A program made the position numbers and the translations under genes. Positions 55,940 to 64,000 of a DNA stretch of 64,000 bases are shown here, one piece after another (within the stretch, counting starts at the first letter, position 1; the number at the start of each line of letters is the position of its first letter). The stretch comes from Xenoacremonium recifei (lineage: Eukaryota > Ascomycota > Sordariomycetes > Hypocreales > Nectriaceae). The notes beneath the pieces are model-generated. The model worked only from the letters and a program-made list of their open reading frames with translations. It was not told the DNA's origin and searched no databases. The DNA lies in contig WOFQ01000012.1 of assembly GCA_012184525.1 (NCBI GenBank), positions 310,001 to 374,000 of the forward strand. The letters are read 5' to 3'.

Positions 55940-56408
55940 ATGAAGTTCGCTACTGCCACCATTCTCGCCCTTGCCAACGGCATTACCGCTATGCCATGGT
56001 CCTCCAGCAAGGCCAAGGCCGTCATCCCAGCCACCAACGAGGACTTCACGTCAGTAGTATCTCTTTCCCAGGCATTGGTATCAGACACTTACTCTGGTTC
56101 AAGCGTTCGCATCAAGATTGATTCGCCGGCCCATACGCCGATTCACAAGCAAAAGATCCATCCTTCCATGTTCGAGATTTGCCTGGCAGTCTGCTGGCAG
56201 GAGACTCCGACGTGCCCCGACGGATGGGTAAGTAGTTCTGAGCATAGACTCTTGAAAATTCTTTTAGCTAACGCACTTCTAGTACTCTAACAACTTTGTA
56301 AGCTACCACTATGAGAGCGCTTGATGACCTGCTAATGATTAACTCTTACTACAGGGTTCTGCTGACGAGCCATGCTGGACTTGCTGCCGCGCTCCCGAGG
56401 ATCTTTGA
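55940..56408 (+). CDS. Small secreted cysteine-rich protein (effector-like)
   Basis: Exons 55940-56227, 56283-56297 and 56355-56408 give 118 aa. The middle exon is a 15-nt microexon coding YSNNF, and both flanking introns (55 and 57 nt) have good GTAAGT/GTAAGC donors. A signal peptide is visible (MKFATATILALANGITA, cleavage near residue 18). The mature part has six cysteines in ICLAVC, TC, PCWTCC. A further 54-nt segment (56050-56103) has a GTCAGT donor and an AAG acceptor, and its removal keeps the frame (100 aa), so it may be an intron or an alternatively spliced block. Secreted, disulfide-stabilised proteins of this kind act as effectors, antimicrobials or surface proteins; the role here is unknown. 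Confidence 0.75.
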
Positions 56409-56973
56409 AGAAATCCTATTTTGGTATGAGCCGAAGTCAAGGACAGGTGCAGGAGTTCTGCATTAAACGAGGATTTTCGGAATCTCAGCTATGGCAAGCT
56501 AGCTTTCAACAGCTCAGGTTTTGTTGCCAGCATCTCCCTTCCAACAAGGAGATGCTTCTGGGTGTGTGCAAAGGTCACAGATATCAGTAATCATGAAAAA
56601 TGGTAGCAGAGAAAAATCAATGAAGTCATGTTTCGAAAGTTGGAGTGGGACTTTCTCATGCCCAAATGAAACTGTCGTTCGTAATTTAGCCCTTACCTTT
56701 GAAATAATCCCAAACCCTCCCCGAAGCAATCATGATCTTCGATGTAAACCATGCCTCGACTTCTAACTTCATGACTGATGACCATCATGAATAGAATGGT
56801 GTCCATGACCTGACGTTCTACTAACCTGTCGCTCTAATGATGACTGACCGTCTTATTGCACATTTAATATAGAATTGCTGATCGGCGTAATATCGGCAGC
56901 AATATCTCCTTGATATAGAACCATGGGTCGTCGGGTAGGTACTAAGCGGTATCTCCATAATATTAATCGTCCG
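56409..56973. other. AT-rich spacer before the tandem repeat
   Basis: The 3' flank of the secreted-protein gene passes into increasingly AT-rich sequence from about 56860. No gene seen. Confidence 0.5.
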
Positions 56974-57100
56974 ATTTATGTAGCGTTTAATTTATATAGT
57001 ATTTAATCCATATAGTGTAAGATTCATGTAGTGTTTGATTCATATAGTGTTTAATTCATGTAGTGTTTGATTTATGTAGTATTAATTCATATAGTATTTG
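56974..57100. repeat. 16-bp tandem repeat, eight units
   Basis: Eight consecutive units of a 16-bp element, consensus ATTCATATAGTGTTTG, start at 56974, 56990, 57006, 57022, 57038, 57054, 57070 (15 bp) and 57085. Units 4 and 6 are identical. The units are AT-rich and differ mainly by A/G and C/T changes. The array ends ten bases before the stop codon of the HET relic. Confidence 0.92.
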
Positions 57101-57110
57101 AAGTAGCTTT

Positions 57111-57971
57111 TTACTCTACGATATACTTCAAGTCGAAGTTGTAGTTTCGGTCGAATGACAAGTTAGGGAGACGAATGAGACCAAGCCGTCGGCAATGGGT
57201 TTCTTCGACGTACTTGGGGAACAGTACCATGCAGATACTGTCTTCCTCGCTGTAGAATAGTTCTAGCACTTGAACCTTGGTGCCATCAGCGGGGATGTCG
57301 TCTTGTGCGTCCATCCAAACGGGATGGCCTTCTTCTTTAATGTAGGAGGTCCAGCTGGAGAAACCAGTATTGAGGAGCTCTTGGCAGTCCGTATGGACAT
57401 ACTCGCTGCAGATGTAAGTGACATATCTATTGCATCCGGGGTAGTGCTCCGTAGCCATTTCGATACTGGAGTATAGATACATCTCTTGAAAGAATCCTTG
57501 CAGACTGATGCTCGCTTCTCTGACGCGGCCGAACGGGGTTTGCGGGTCGAAGGCGCAGTTGAATCCGAGGATACGGACTGTTTGCATATAGTCATCGGTC
57601 CAGACACAGTCGAGGAACTTGCATGGTCCCATCTTCGCAGCCTAGGAGAAGGAGGGAGTGATCCAGGTCTGGTCGATATCCTCGTGTCTGTCAATGAGTC
57701 GGGTGGCCATGGGGCGGCAGCCTTTGCATTTCTCGTTGTCGCCAGGAGTGGTCAAGAATGCGCATTGAGGAAGACTATACCAGCAGAGCCAGTAAACGAG
57801 CTTTCGGCTCCAGAGTCCAGCGATGTAGATGCCAGGCGAATAGTGGGTTTGAAACTGTCTTGCGGCGGCAGCCAGGGCTGGGAGCAGGTCTGAATGATAC
57901 GCTGGAGCGTGTTGGGTGTATTCGGCGACGACTATCTTCCAATCTTCAACAGAATCCTCGGATGGTGGCAT
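57111..57971 (-). pseudogene. 5'-truncated HET-family relic with in-frame TAG
   Basis: A frame of 287 codons on the minus strand is interrupted by a single TAG at 57644-57642. The first part (DWKIVVAEYTQHAPAYHSDL, LPALAAAARQF, IYIAGLWSRKLVYWLCW) and the second part (KFLDCVWTDD onward) together match the region downstream of the HET domain in HET proteins. The TAG falls where family members have the Trp of their conserved SWSWAS-like motif (here PSFS, stop, AAKMG), so a TGG-to-TAG change is the simplest reading. The N-terminal HET domain is absent: no SYCWG or DAICINQ motif lies upstream. It is therefore truncated and broken. A two-gene reading with the downstream ATG at 57632 is less likely. 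Confidence 0.75.
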
Positions 57972-58758
57972 CTTGGCAGCTTGGAGGGGATTGTGTTAAG
58001 AAAGGGTTCTAACCGAGTCCGTAGGGTTAGAAGGTTCAGATATGTTACGTTATATACCTGATACTCACCGAGATGTTGTGACTCGAAATAAATGATATTG
58101 GACTCGATCTTTCAGGTAAGATGGCCTACGTCAAATTGGTGAGTCTTCCCCGTTTGATACTCCTATTCTCACATGGACAACTCTCACTGTAGAAAATATT
58201 TTGAAGTGTTCATGTGACACAGTGGGAAAACTAATGGTGGCTGCTGTTTGGCGTCATTCACCAGAGAGAGCAAACATTTGGAATGGTTGGGCGGTCAAGC
58301 GATCATTTATTTTTCTGCCCTGACCATTGTTTTCCTGCCCTACTCACTGCTCTTCCTCCACAACTCTCACTCCTCAACATCATTCCTCAAATATGACTGC
58401 TGTCAATATTCCAAGGTCTGGTCAACGACCAGCACCAAGCTCGAGATTGTAAGTTCCAAGCCTTTTTCCTTTTGTCTATCCGCAAGCATCCTTCCTCCCT
58501 GAGCGATGCTTCTTCGCGGCAAGCCCTTCTGCAAGCTTCACGATGTGGCGCCGATCGGAAGACTCTGAGACGAAGGCCCTCACGACGACGGCCAAATACC
58601 CCAGCCACGCTGCTAGTAAGTGCCGGCATGCAGTCCCCCACACTCACCAGTAGACATACAGTATGATACCGTGTCTAGCGAGGTTCCCGGTCTGCGGAAA
58701 TTGAAGGCGTGATGGACGAAACCTTCGTGAGATTGACTAAATGCTAATTTCGACATAG
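57972..58758. other. Spacer between two relics, with a possible spliced leader exon
   Basis: There is no trace of the missing HET N-terminus. On the plus strand an ATG at 58393 follows a typical C/T-rich leader and can be spliced in phase (58393-58448, then 58524 or 58536 to 58615, then 58759) into the deubiquitinase relic. Those exons have no recognisable protein similarity, so they may be chance or the start of a new chimeric transcript. Confidence 0.35.
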
Positions 58759-59679
58759 GAATTGACCATGTCGGCCGCCAACGACCCTCCGGGCGTCGGC
58801 ATGGCCAATCCCAGTACTCGTCCCTTCGGGGTACGACGAAGAGTGCGGAAACCCGCCAACCCCGAGCGGTTCTTACCGCCCTAGAGCATCAGAAGCGATC
58901 TTCAGGCACGGATCAGCAAGATGTTGAGGAAGTCATGGGGAGCATCCTCAACAGGCTTCAAGCCGCCATCCGTCCAGCCTTTGTTGCGCCCACCGACTTT
59001 ATATATAGCCACTCGCCGTATCATGCAAATGGCGATTTTGCCAACCATAAAATGGTAAGCTTTCTCTTGTCGTATTTTGATTTTAGTGCTCATCACATCA
59101 GGCAGGACCCGGCAAGGTGCGAAAAAGCCCACAAACCCCAAGATCATGGGCACAACCAAAGTGCCTCTCTTGTGAGTTTGGAATGATTTGACGGTCAATT
59201 ATTACAATCAACTAATGTTACTTGGATCCAGACTCTGAACGGGCTATTCCACCGGCAGCCCCTGCTCTCTGTACGAGGCACTGGGCCGGAATTTCGATCA
59301 GCAGATCATTGAGGAGAGCCGCCTGTCTCGATACACAGCTATCAAGACGCTGCCACCCATTTTACACGTCTTAATGCGGCGATCGCAGTTGAGGGGCGAT
59401 GCGCCATTCGAAGGGGGAGTGTGAGGAGGGAGACTGAGGGTCAGGTGGGCTTTCGAGGTCGTTCTTGGGATGAGGGGTTATTGTGCCGGCCATCTTGAGC
59501 AGGGCTGGCGGGATTGGTGAGGATTTCGTCTCGAAGACAACAAGAACGGTAACCCAGTAACCATCCCCGAGACGCTCTATCTGGACCGATTCATGGACGT
59601 CCCGCATGACCCAGAGATCTTCTAGGAACGCATCAAGAACTGGGCCATTGATAAAGCGTCTCGGCAGGCGCAGAGCTAA
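58759..59679 (+). pseudogene. Broken relic of a UBP2-type ubiquitin-specific protease
   Basis: Three separated blocks resemble the USP domain of fungal UBP2-like deubiquitinases: QQDVEEVMGSILNRLQAAIR (58914-58973); LYEALGRNFDQQII through RYTAIKTLPPILHVLMRRSQ (59269-59388); and KNGNPVTIPETLYLDRFMD through PHDPEIF (59542-59622). The catalytic Cys box and His box are absent. The second and third blocks share a frame but are separated by about 150 bp of foreign or decayed sequence with an in-frame TGA. Another TGA lies at 59236, just upstream of block two, and a TAG at 59623-59625 follows PEIF. The final stop is at 59677-59679. The gene cannot code a working protease. Confidence 0.75.
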
Positions 59680-60769
59680 CGAATGCGCTTAACTCTGCAT
59701 ATTGTAGTGCTTTGGGGATTTATATCATATAGTCTTAGAAGTGCATTGGGTGGGCGGGCCTGCTCAGGGTACTTCTTAGACTACATGATATGAACACTCG
59801 AAGCACTACAATGTGCAAAATTAAGTGCATTCGTTGGCTCTGCGAGTGCCGAGATGCCCGATGCGAGGGTATCATGGGCCATCCGTGCAGATGCGCGCGG
59901 CCACGGCTGGGAGACCCAATATTGGTGTTGCCCATTGCGGCTCCCGCCTCAAGTCAACCCATGGATCATCCCGCGGGTACGGGGTCGTGGGTGGGCAGCC
60001 CTCTTACTCGATACATATATCGTCACACTGATAGTCGCCCGAGAGTGAGTTTTGAGAATCTCCGGTAAGTCCCTCCGCCTCATGGAACACTGAGATGTTT
60101 CTAACCTCTTCTTTAAGGCCACCTTGAATTCAAGACGTCGAGCAGCCCATGTCGATATGATTGCACATTAGAGGTTGATGGCAAAGGATTGCAGCTGTAC
60201 ATAGCCAAAATAATAATCATGATTATACCCGTTTACGATGATACCTTTTGCCTCTTCTCTCACCTGGTTATCCGGAGACCCCATCCATTCTAGCCTCCGA
60301 CGGAGTTCAGATGAACCACTCCCAAGATCCTAGACCGTGTGAAAACGAAAACAGGTAGCATCATGCTTGGAGAAGCTCCTCTCAAGGGACAACCTCTGTA
60401 TTACTTAGCCGACACAGAGGAAAGCGGGACAAATCGGAACAGGTCCTCGGTGTAATAACTCGGTATGTTTACGATTGGTGCGTTCGACGAAAACTTGAAT
60501 CCCACCCCGCCATCCTGTCCCCGCCTTGTAGATCCCATCCTGCATCCTGCGGGGACTGTGAAGATTACAAACACGACCCAACAAGTGTTTCTAGTCGTGG
60601 TCAAACCTGGGAGAGAAATGCTCGCCTCGGCATCCCGCGTACAAGCTCCTTTCAACTAGTTTCGCCGAGCATCTGCTCAATCACGATCGTTGATTTCAGA
60701 CAGCGGGTTTAGGCATTGGACTCCAGCGCCATTGTTCCGTGAATCCTTCGGCCATCTTCTCGTATAGCT
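59680..60769. other. Intergenic region before the Zn2Cys6 gene (1.1 kb)
   Basis: No gene seen. The short open frames have no protein character. It may include further decayed sequence downstream of the protease relic and the promoter of the regulator. Confidence 0.45.
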
Positions 60770-63317
60770 ATGCCACAGACTACAGCAAGACTGTCTAGAA
60801 TTGCGTGTCTAGCTTGTCGGGGTCGCAAAGTCAAGTGCAGCAAGGAACTCCCGCGATGTTCGGCTTGTCTACACTATCAACAGCCGTGTAGCTATCCATC
60901 CAAGATCCTCAAGCCGGGGCCGAAACCTGGAAGCGTCCACAATAGACGATGCCTCGACCGCCATGGCAAGAACCAAACTCCCAGACGCAATCTTCAAACA
61001 TCATCGGCGGGGAAGTCCGGGAATTATCAAAGCCACCCACCGACAGACTTTCCTCAACATGGTGGTTCAGTTAGTCCAGCCCCTGAGCCTAACATTTCGG
61101 ATGAAGTGGTTCGGTTGCATTCTACCAGCATCTATTGCTTGATACTCCCCTCACATGAAGAGTCGCCTCAGAAGTCTGCCGGACTCGCAACTACTTCTGA
61201 AGAATTACGGCCAAGTATAGAAGATAATTTGAAGTCAGCATGTCGCGATCTGGGAGTCTCGTTGAAGTCAATGAACGAAATGTAAGAGTTCACCTGTGTT
61301 GTAAGAGCTCAAACTGATGTTAGCTAGGGTTGAACGCTTTTTTAGCACTTTCACGACGTACAGCCTATTTCAAAGGTCAAGATTCCTTTCAAGGCTCCAG
61401 GTTTACTCCCAAATGCAATCGAAAGCCCTTCTCGCCATCATCTTTTCTTTTGCTTGCAAATATGCCTCGAAAACACCGGATGAACCTCTCACAAACTTCG
61501 TGGGGATCCCACAGCTTGCCGCTTCTCGGTTTAGTAAATTAGCCGAGGAATACGTCGATAGGGCCATGGTAGAATGTGGCGACGAAAGTCCGCCCCTCTG
61601 TGTGCTCCAAGCGTTGATTCTGGTGACGCATAGCATGATCGTCGAAGGTGTACGTGGGCGAGCATGGCGGTCCTTAGGACTCTGCATCCGAGTCGCCTTC
61701 GAACTGAAGCTGGACTCGGTAGATGCTAACATAGAACAAACCAACCCTCCAGGTTCTGTGCACCAATGGTGTGAGAACGAGGAGCGACGTAGAGCTTATT
61801 GGGCTATTTATGAGATGGATATTTTTGCCACGGTTATCAAGCAAATCCCTATGGTGACTAACTGGTCTCTGAACAGAGTTCTGCTCCCAGCCGATGACGA
61901 GCGATGGTATGAAGGCAAGCCTCAAAAGAGTTGCTTCCTACATCCTGAGCTACTAAAGCGCTCTCAGACTCTCCAACAGACCGGGAGCGAGTCTGCAAGA
62001 TCATGGCACATCGTTCTCATCTCACTATTGGCAGAAGCTTACCAAGTCGCTCGCGATGCAAGCCACAAAAAGCACCATAATTCGGAGGAAAAAGAGATTC
62101 GCGCCGATTTGAGCGACCACAGGGCAACGAAGGCTCGTTACCGTTGCTCAACTTTGCTCAATGCTATACACCTGTATCAGATGTCATTGCCGCCAAAGTT
62201 GAAGTTCCGAGGGCAGGTCCTAGATTTCAGGTCACATACAGCCAATTCTAGCGTGGCCTCTTCGTTTCTATACCAGCAAACTTCGATTTACAACATCGCA
62301 ATTCTCGCCGAAGTTGCCAAGCTCATGGCTTTGCGACCATACGTCTACGAGACATATGTGCAGCAGCTCCTTCAAATGACAACAGAAAGACATGATGGCA
62401 GCTGCGATGGTGCCGAAAATGAAGTCGCCGCATCTCTGCCATCTCAAACTCGAGAGCAATGCTTCAACGCCTCGGACTCCGTTGTGACCGTTATTCGTAG
62501 CTGCAGCGACTCCTATTATCGATATGTGAATCCTGCGACCGCACATGCGTCATGGTTGGCAGCCACCGTCCAATTGCTGCGACAGGAATTGACCGAAGAA
62601 GAAAGCGAGGTCCAAATGATTCGGTCTCAGTTCGAGGTTTTGAAGGCTACCCATCTACAGTTCATTCAGTATTGGGGTATGTCCAAAGTACCGTCGCAGA
62701 ACTTGGATGAGCTTGCCAGTCGCCTGAAGAGGTTCACCAATATCTCAAAGGGCATGGCGAACAAGAAGATTATATCAACGATAAAACCTGGACTTGCATC
62801 ACCACCCAACCAAAATTGGCGTTCATCCGCCAGGAACAATGGTTACGAGCTGTGTGGTGATGGGCCTGGTGGTTCAAGGGACCTTGGCTCTATGAGAGCA
62901 AGTTCTTCGGGATTAGGCAGTCTGATGATTCATGACGGGGTCTGTTCCAGGTCCCAGGAAATAGGTCTGACAACAGCCCAGACTAATCTCTCCAACTTCT
63001 CATCACAGTTGCTGCAGAATGGAGCTTCCTTACAACAGCCAGGGGTCTCATTTGCAACCCAAGTCGATGGGATGGGCCAGGGACTTTCTCTCCATAGCCA
63101 ACCACAGCCATCCAGTAATGAAACCGGCTCTGTAGACGAGCGAACCCTATGGAACGGCAGAATATCACTTACTTTAGCTGGTCCCGGAGAAGAAGGGTGG
63201 TACCCCACCACCTATGGTGATGGCCCTGGTCCCGATAATGAACGCTGGTTTGGGCCAACTCACGATGATGCTACCGGAGTGCTCTCCAGCTATCTCGATC
63301 AGATCTTCTCGGGATAG
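60770..63317 (+). CDS. Zn(II)2Cys6 transcription factor with fungal_trans domain
   Basis: Two exons (60770-61281, 61328-63317) with a 46-nt intron give 833 aa. The binuclear zinc cluster is at the N-terminus, with Cys13, 16, 23, 30, 33 and 40 spaced CX2CX6CX6CX2CX6C and a basic first loop (RGRKVKC). A linker with basic residues (KPGPKPGSVHNRR) follows. The fungal-specific regulatory domain covers about 175-480, including RAWRSLGLCIRVAFELKLD and NEERRRAYWAIYEMDIF, a strong hallmark. The C-terminal 200 residues are Gln/Ser/Gly-rich and probably activating. Such regulators control nearby catabolic or secondary-metabolism genes, or distant ones; the hydrolase downstream on the opposite strand is a possible target. 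Confidence 0.92.
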
Positions 63318-63562
63318 TTTGCTTCCTGATATTCATTTGGGTTAATTAGAACTTAGGAGCATGTAATGAGTAGCTTCACAAAAAAAAATATACCCAAAAA
63401 AGAGTTGAGATTGGGTTAGGTCTTCGTAACGAAGCCTCATGTTTAGACAGGGCCACTATCCCAACTTCTGCACGACTCAAGCCATCCCATTCCAAGATTG
63501 CGATCTTCCTCCCTGATTCCTGAGATTTGGTCTACGCAATATTGAGAGGACTGTCACCAAAC
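63318..63562. other. Convergent 3' spacer
   Basis: A short AT-rich stretch lies between the regulator (plus) and the hydrolase (minus), with two A runs near 63380-63402. Confidence 0.5.
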
Positions 63563-64000
63563 TTAGCACCCAAAGAACTCGACTAATGCAGCAGTTGTCT
63601 CCGCGGGGCTTTCGAGACTCCAGAAGTGACCGCCGGGGAGAAGCTTGACCGACACGCTCTTAGCATTAGGGATATGTTCCTGCGAGATGTCCTCGTAGAA
63701 TTCCCTCGGTTGCGTCTTGCTGTCGTAACCTTGCAAGATCAAAACCGGACATTTCCATGCAGCAAGGAGGCGGTTGCGGCGTTGCAACCATTCGGAGCGG
63801 AAGGTAGATGAATTGAAGTACCTCGGGACAGCCTTGGGAATTCCAGGATAAGAGAATTCCTGTATTGACCGTTCGACCTTGTGCTTCGGGATGGGGCGCA
63901 CGCAAACGCTCAAGTGTGACCAGACAATCACCCGTCGTGCGTCATCCAGGACTCGATTGTATGCGGCATTCATGAAAAGGTCTCCTTGGGGGGAGAGCTT
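63563..64000 (-). CDS. Alpha/beta hydrolase, C-terminal part, cut by window edge
   Basis: An open frame of 146 codons on the minus strand runs off the right edge. The visible part covers the C-terminal third of an alpha/beta hydrolase: a cap helix region (SIQEFSYPGIPKAVPRYFNS), the strand and acid turn CPVLILQGYDSKTQP, where the Asp of LQGYD is the likely catalytic acid, and the catalytic His in LLPGGHFWSLESP. The nucleophile elbow with its Ser would lie beyond the window. The ATG at 63973 is probably internal, since the frame continues upstream as LSPQGDLF. Substrate unknown. It converges with the Zn2Cys6 regulator. Confidence 0.85.
   Translation of the reverse strand, partial: KLSPQGDLFMNAAYNRVLDDARRVIVWSHLSVCVRPIPKHKVERSIQEFSYPGIPKAVPRYFNSSTFRSEWLQRRNRLLAAWKCPVLILQGYDSKTQPREFYEDISQEHIPNAKSVSVKLLPGGHFWSLESPAETTAALVEFFGC

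Noticed and set aside
1..64000. Secondary-metabolite cluster
   Set aside because: A TRI12-type transporter, other MFS genes and a Zn2Cys6 regulator are present, but no PKS, NRPS, terpene synthase or prenyltransferase core gene is visible, and the genes are scattered among housekeeping genes.

Overview
The window reads as nuclear DNA of a filamentous ascomycete (Pezizomycotina). Most genes are split by introns of about 45-85 nt with GT..AG ends and CTAAC/CTGAC-like branch points, intergenic spacers are short, and families restricted to fungi are present (HET, DUF8004, DUF6536, DUF3431, Zn2Cys6 regulators, a SconB/Met30 protein). The species cannot be fixed from sequence alone. Exon boundaries were placed by eye from splice consensus, reading-frame phase and protein continuity; there was no transcript evidence.

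1-12.5 kb: a signal-less arylsulfatase, a TRI12-type 14-TM efflux transporter, an F-box-like protein, a DUF924 protein, a small 4-TM protein and, on the minus strand, a large DUF8004 protein. 12.5-40.2 kb is mostly conserved housekeeping: dynactin p62, ribosomal protein eS7, a WSC-domain cell-surface protein, twinfilin, the mitochondrial succinate/fumarate carrier, the sulfur-control F-box/WD40 protein SconB, a tRNA-Arg(ACG), two small proteins of unknown function, tRNA pseudouridine synthase Pus1, Mediator subunit 22, a DUF3431 protein and a five-exon sugar transporter.

40-64 kb is more accessory. It holds an intact HET-domain gene followed by an ATG-less kinase-like remnant, a bestrophin-like channel, a 12-TM MFS transporter, a DUF6536 membrane protein and a small secreted cysteine-rich protein with a 15-nt microexon. 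A gene graveyard at 57-59.7 kb follows: eight copies of a 16-bp tandem repeat abut a 5'-truncated HET relic with an in-frame TAG, and next to it lies a broken relic of a UBP2-type deubiquitinase. The right edge has a Zn2Cys6 regulator and the 3' part of an alpha/beta hydrolase.

Functional links worth keeping: sulfatase next to an exporter-type MFS at the left edge; SconB (sulfur control) with a consensus CYS3-like site far upstream; and self-recognition, secreted-protein and regulator genes with relics clustered on the right, as in a fast-evolving compartment. No PKS, NRPS or terpene-synthase core gene and no intact transposon was found.
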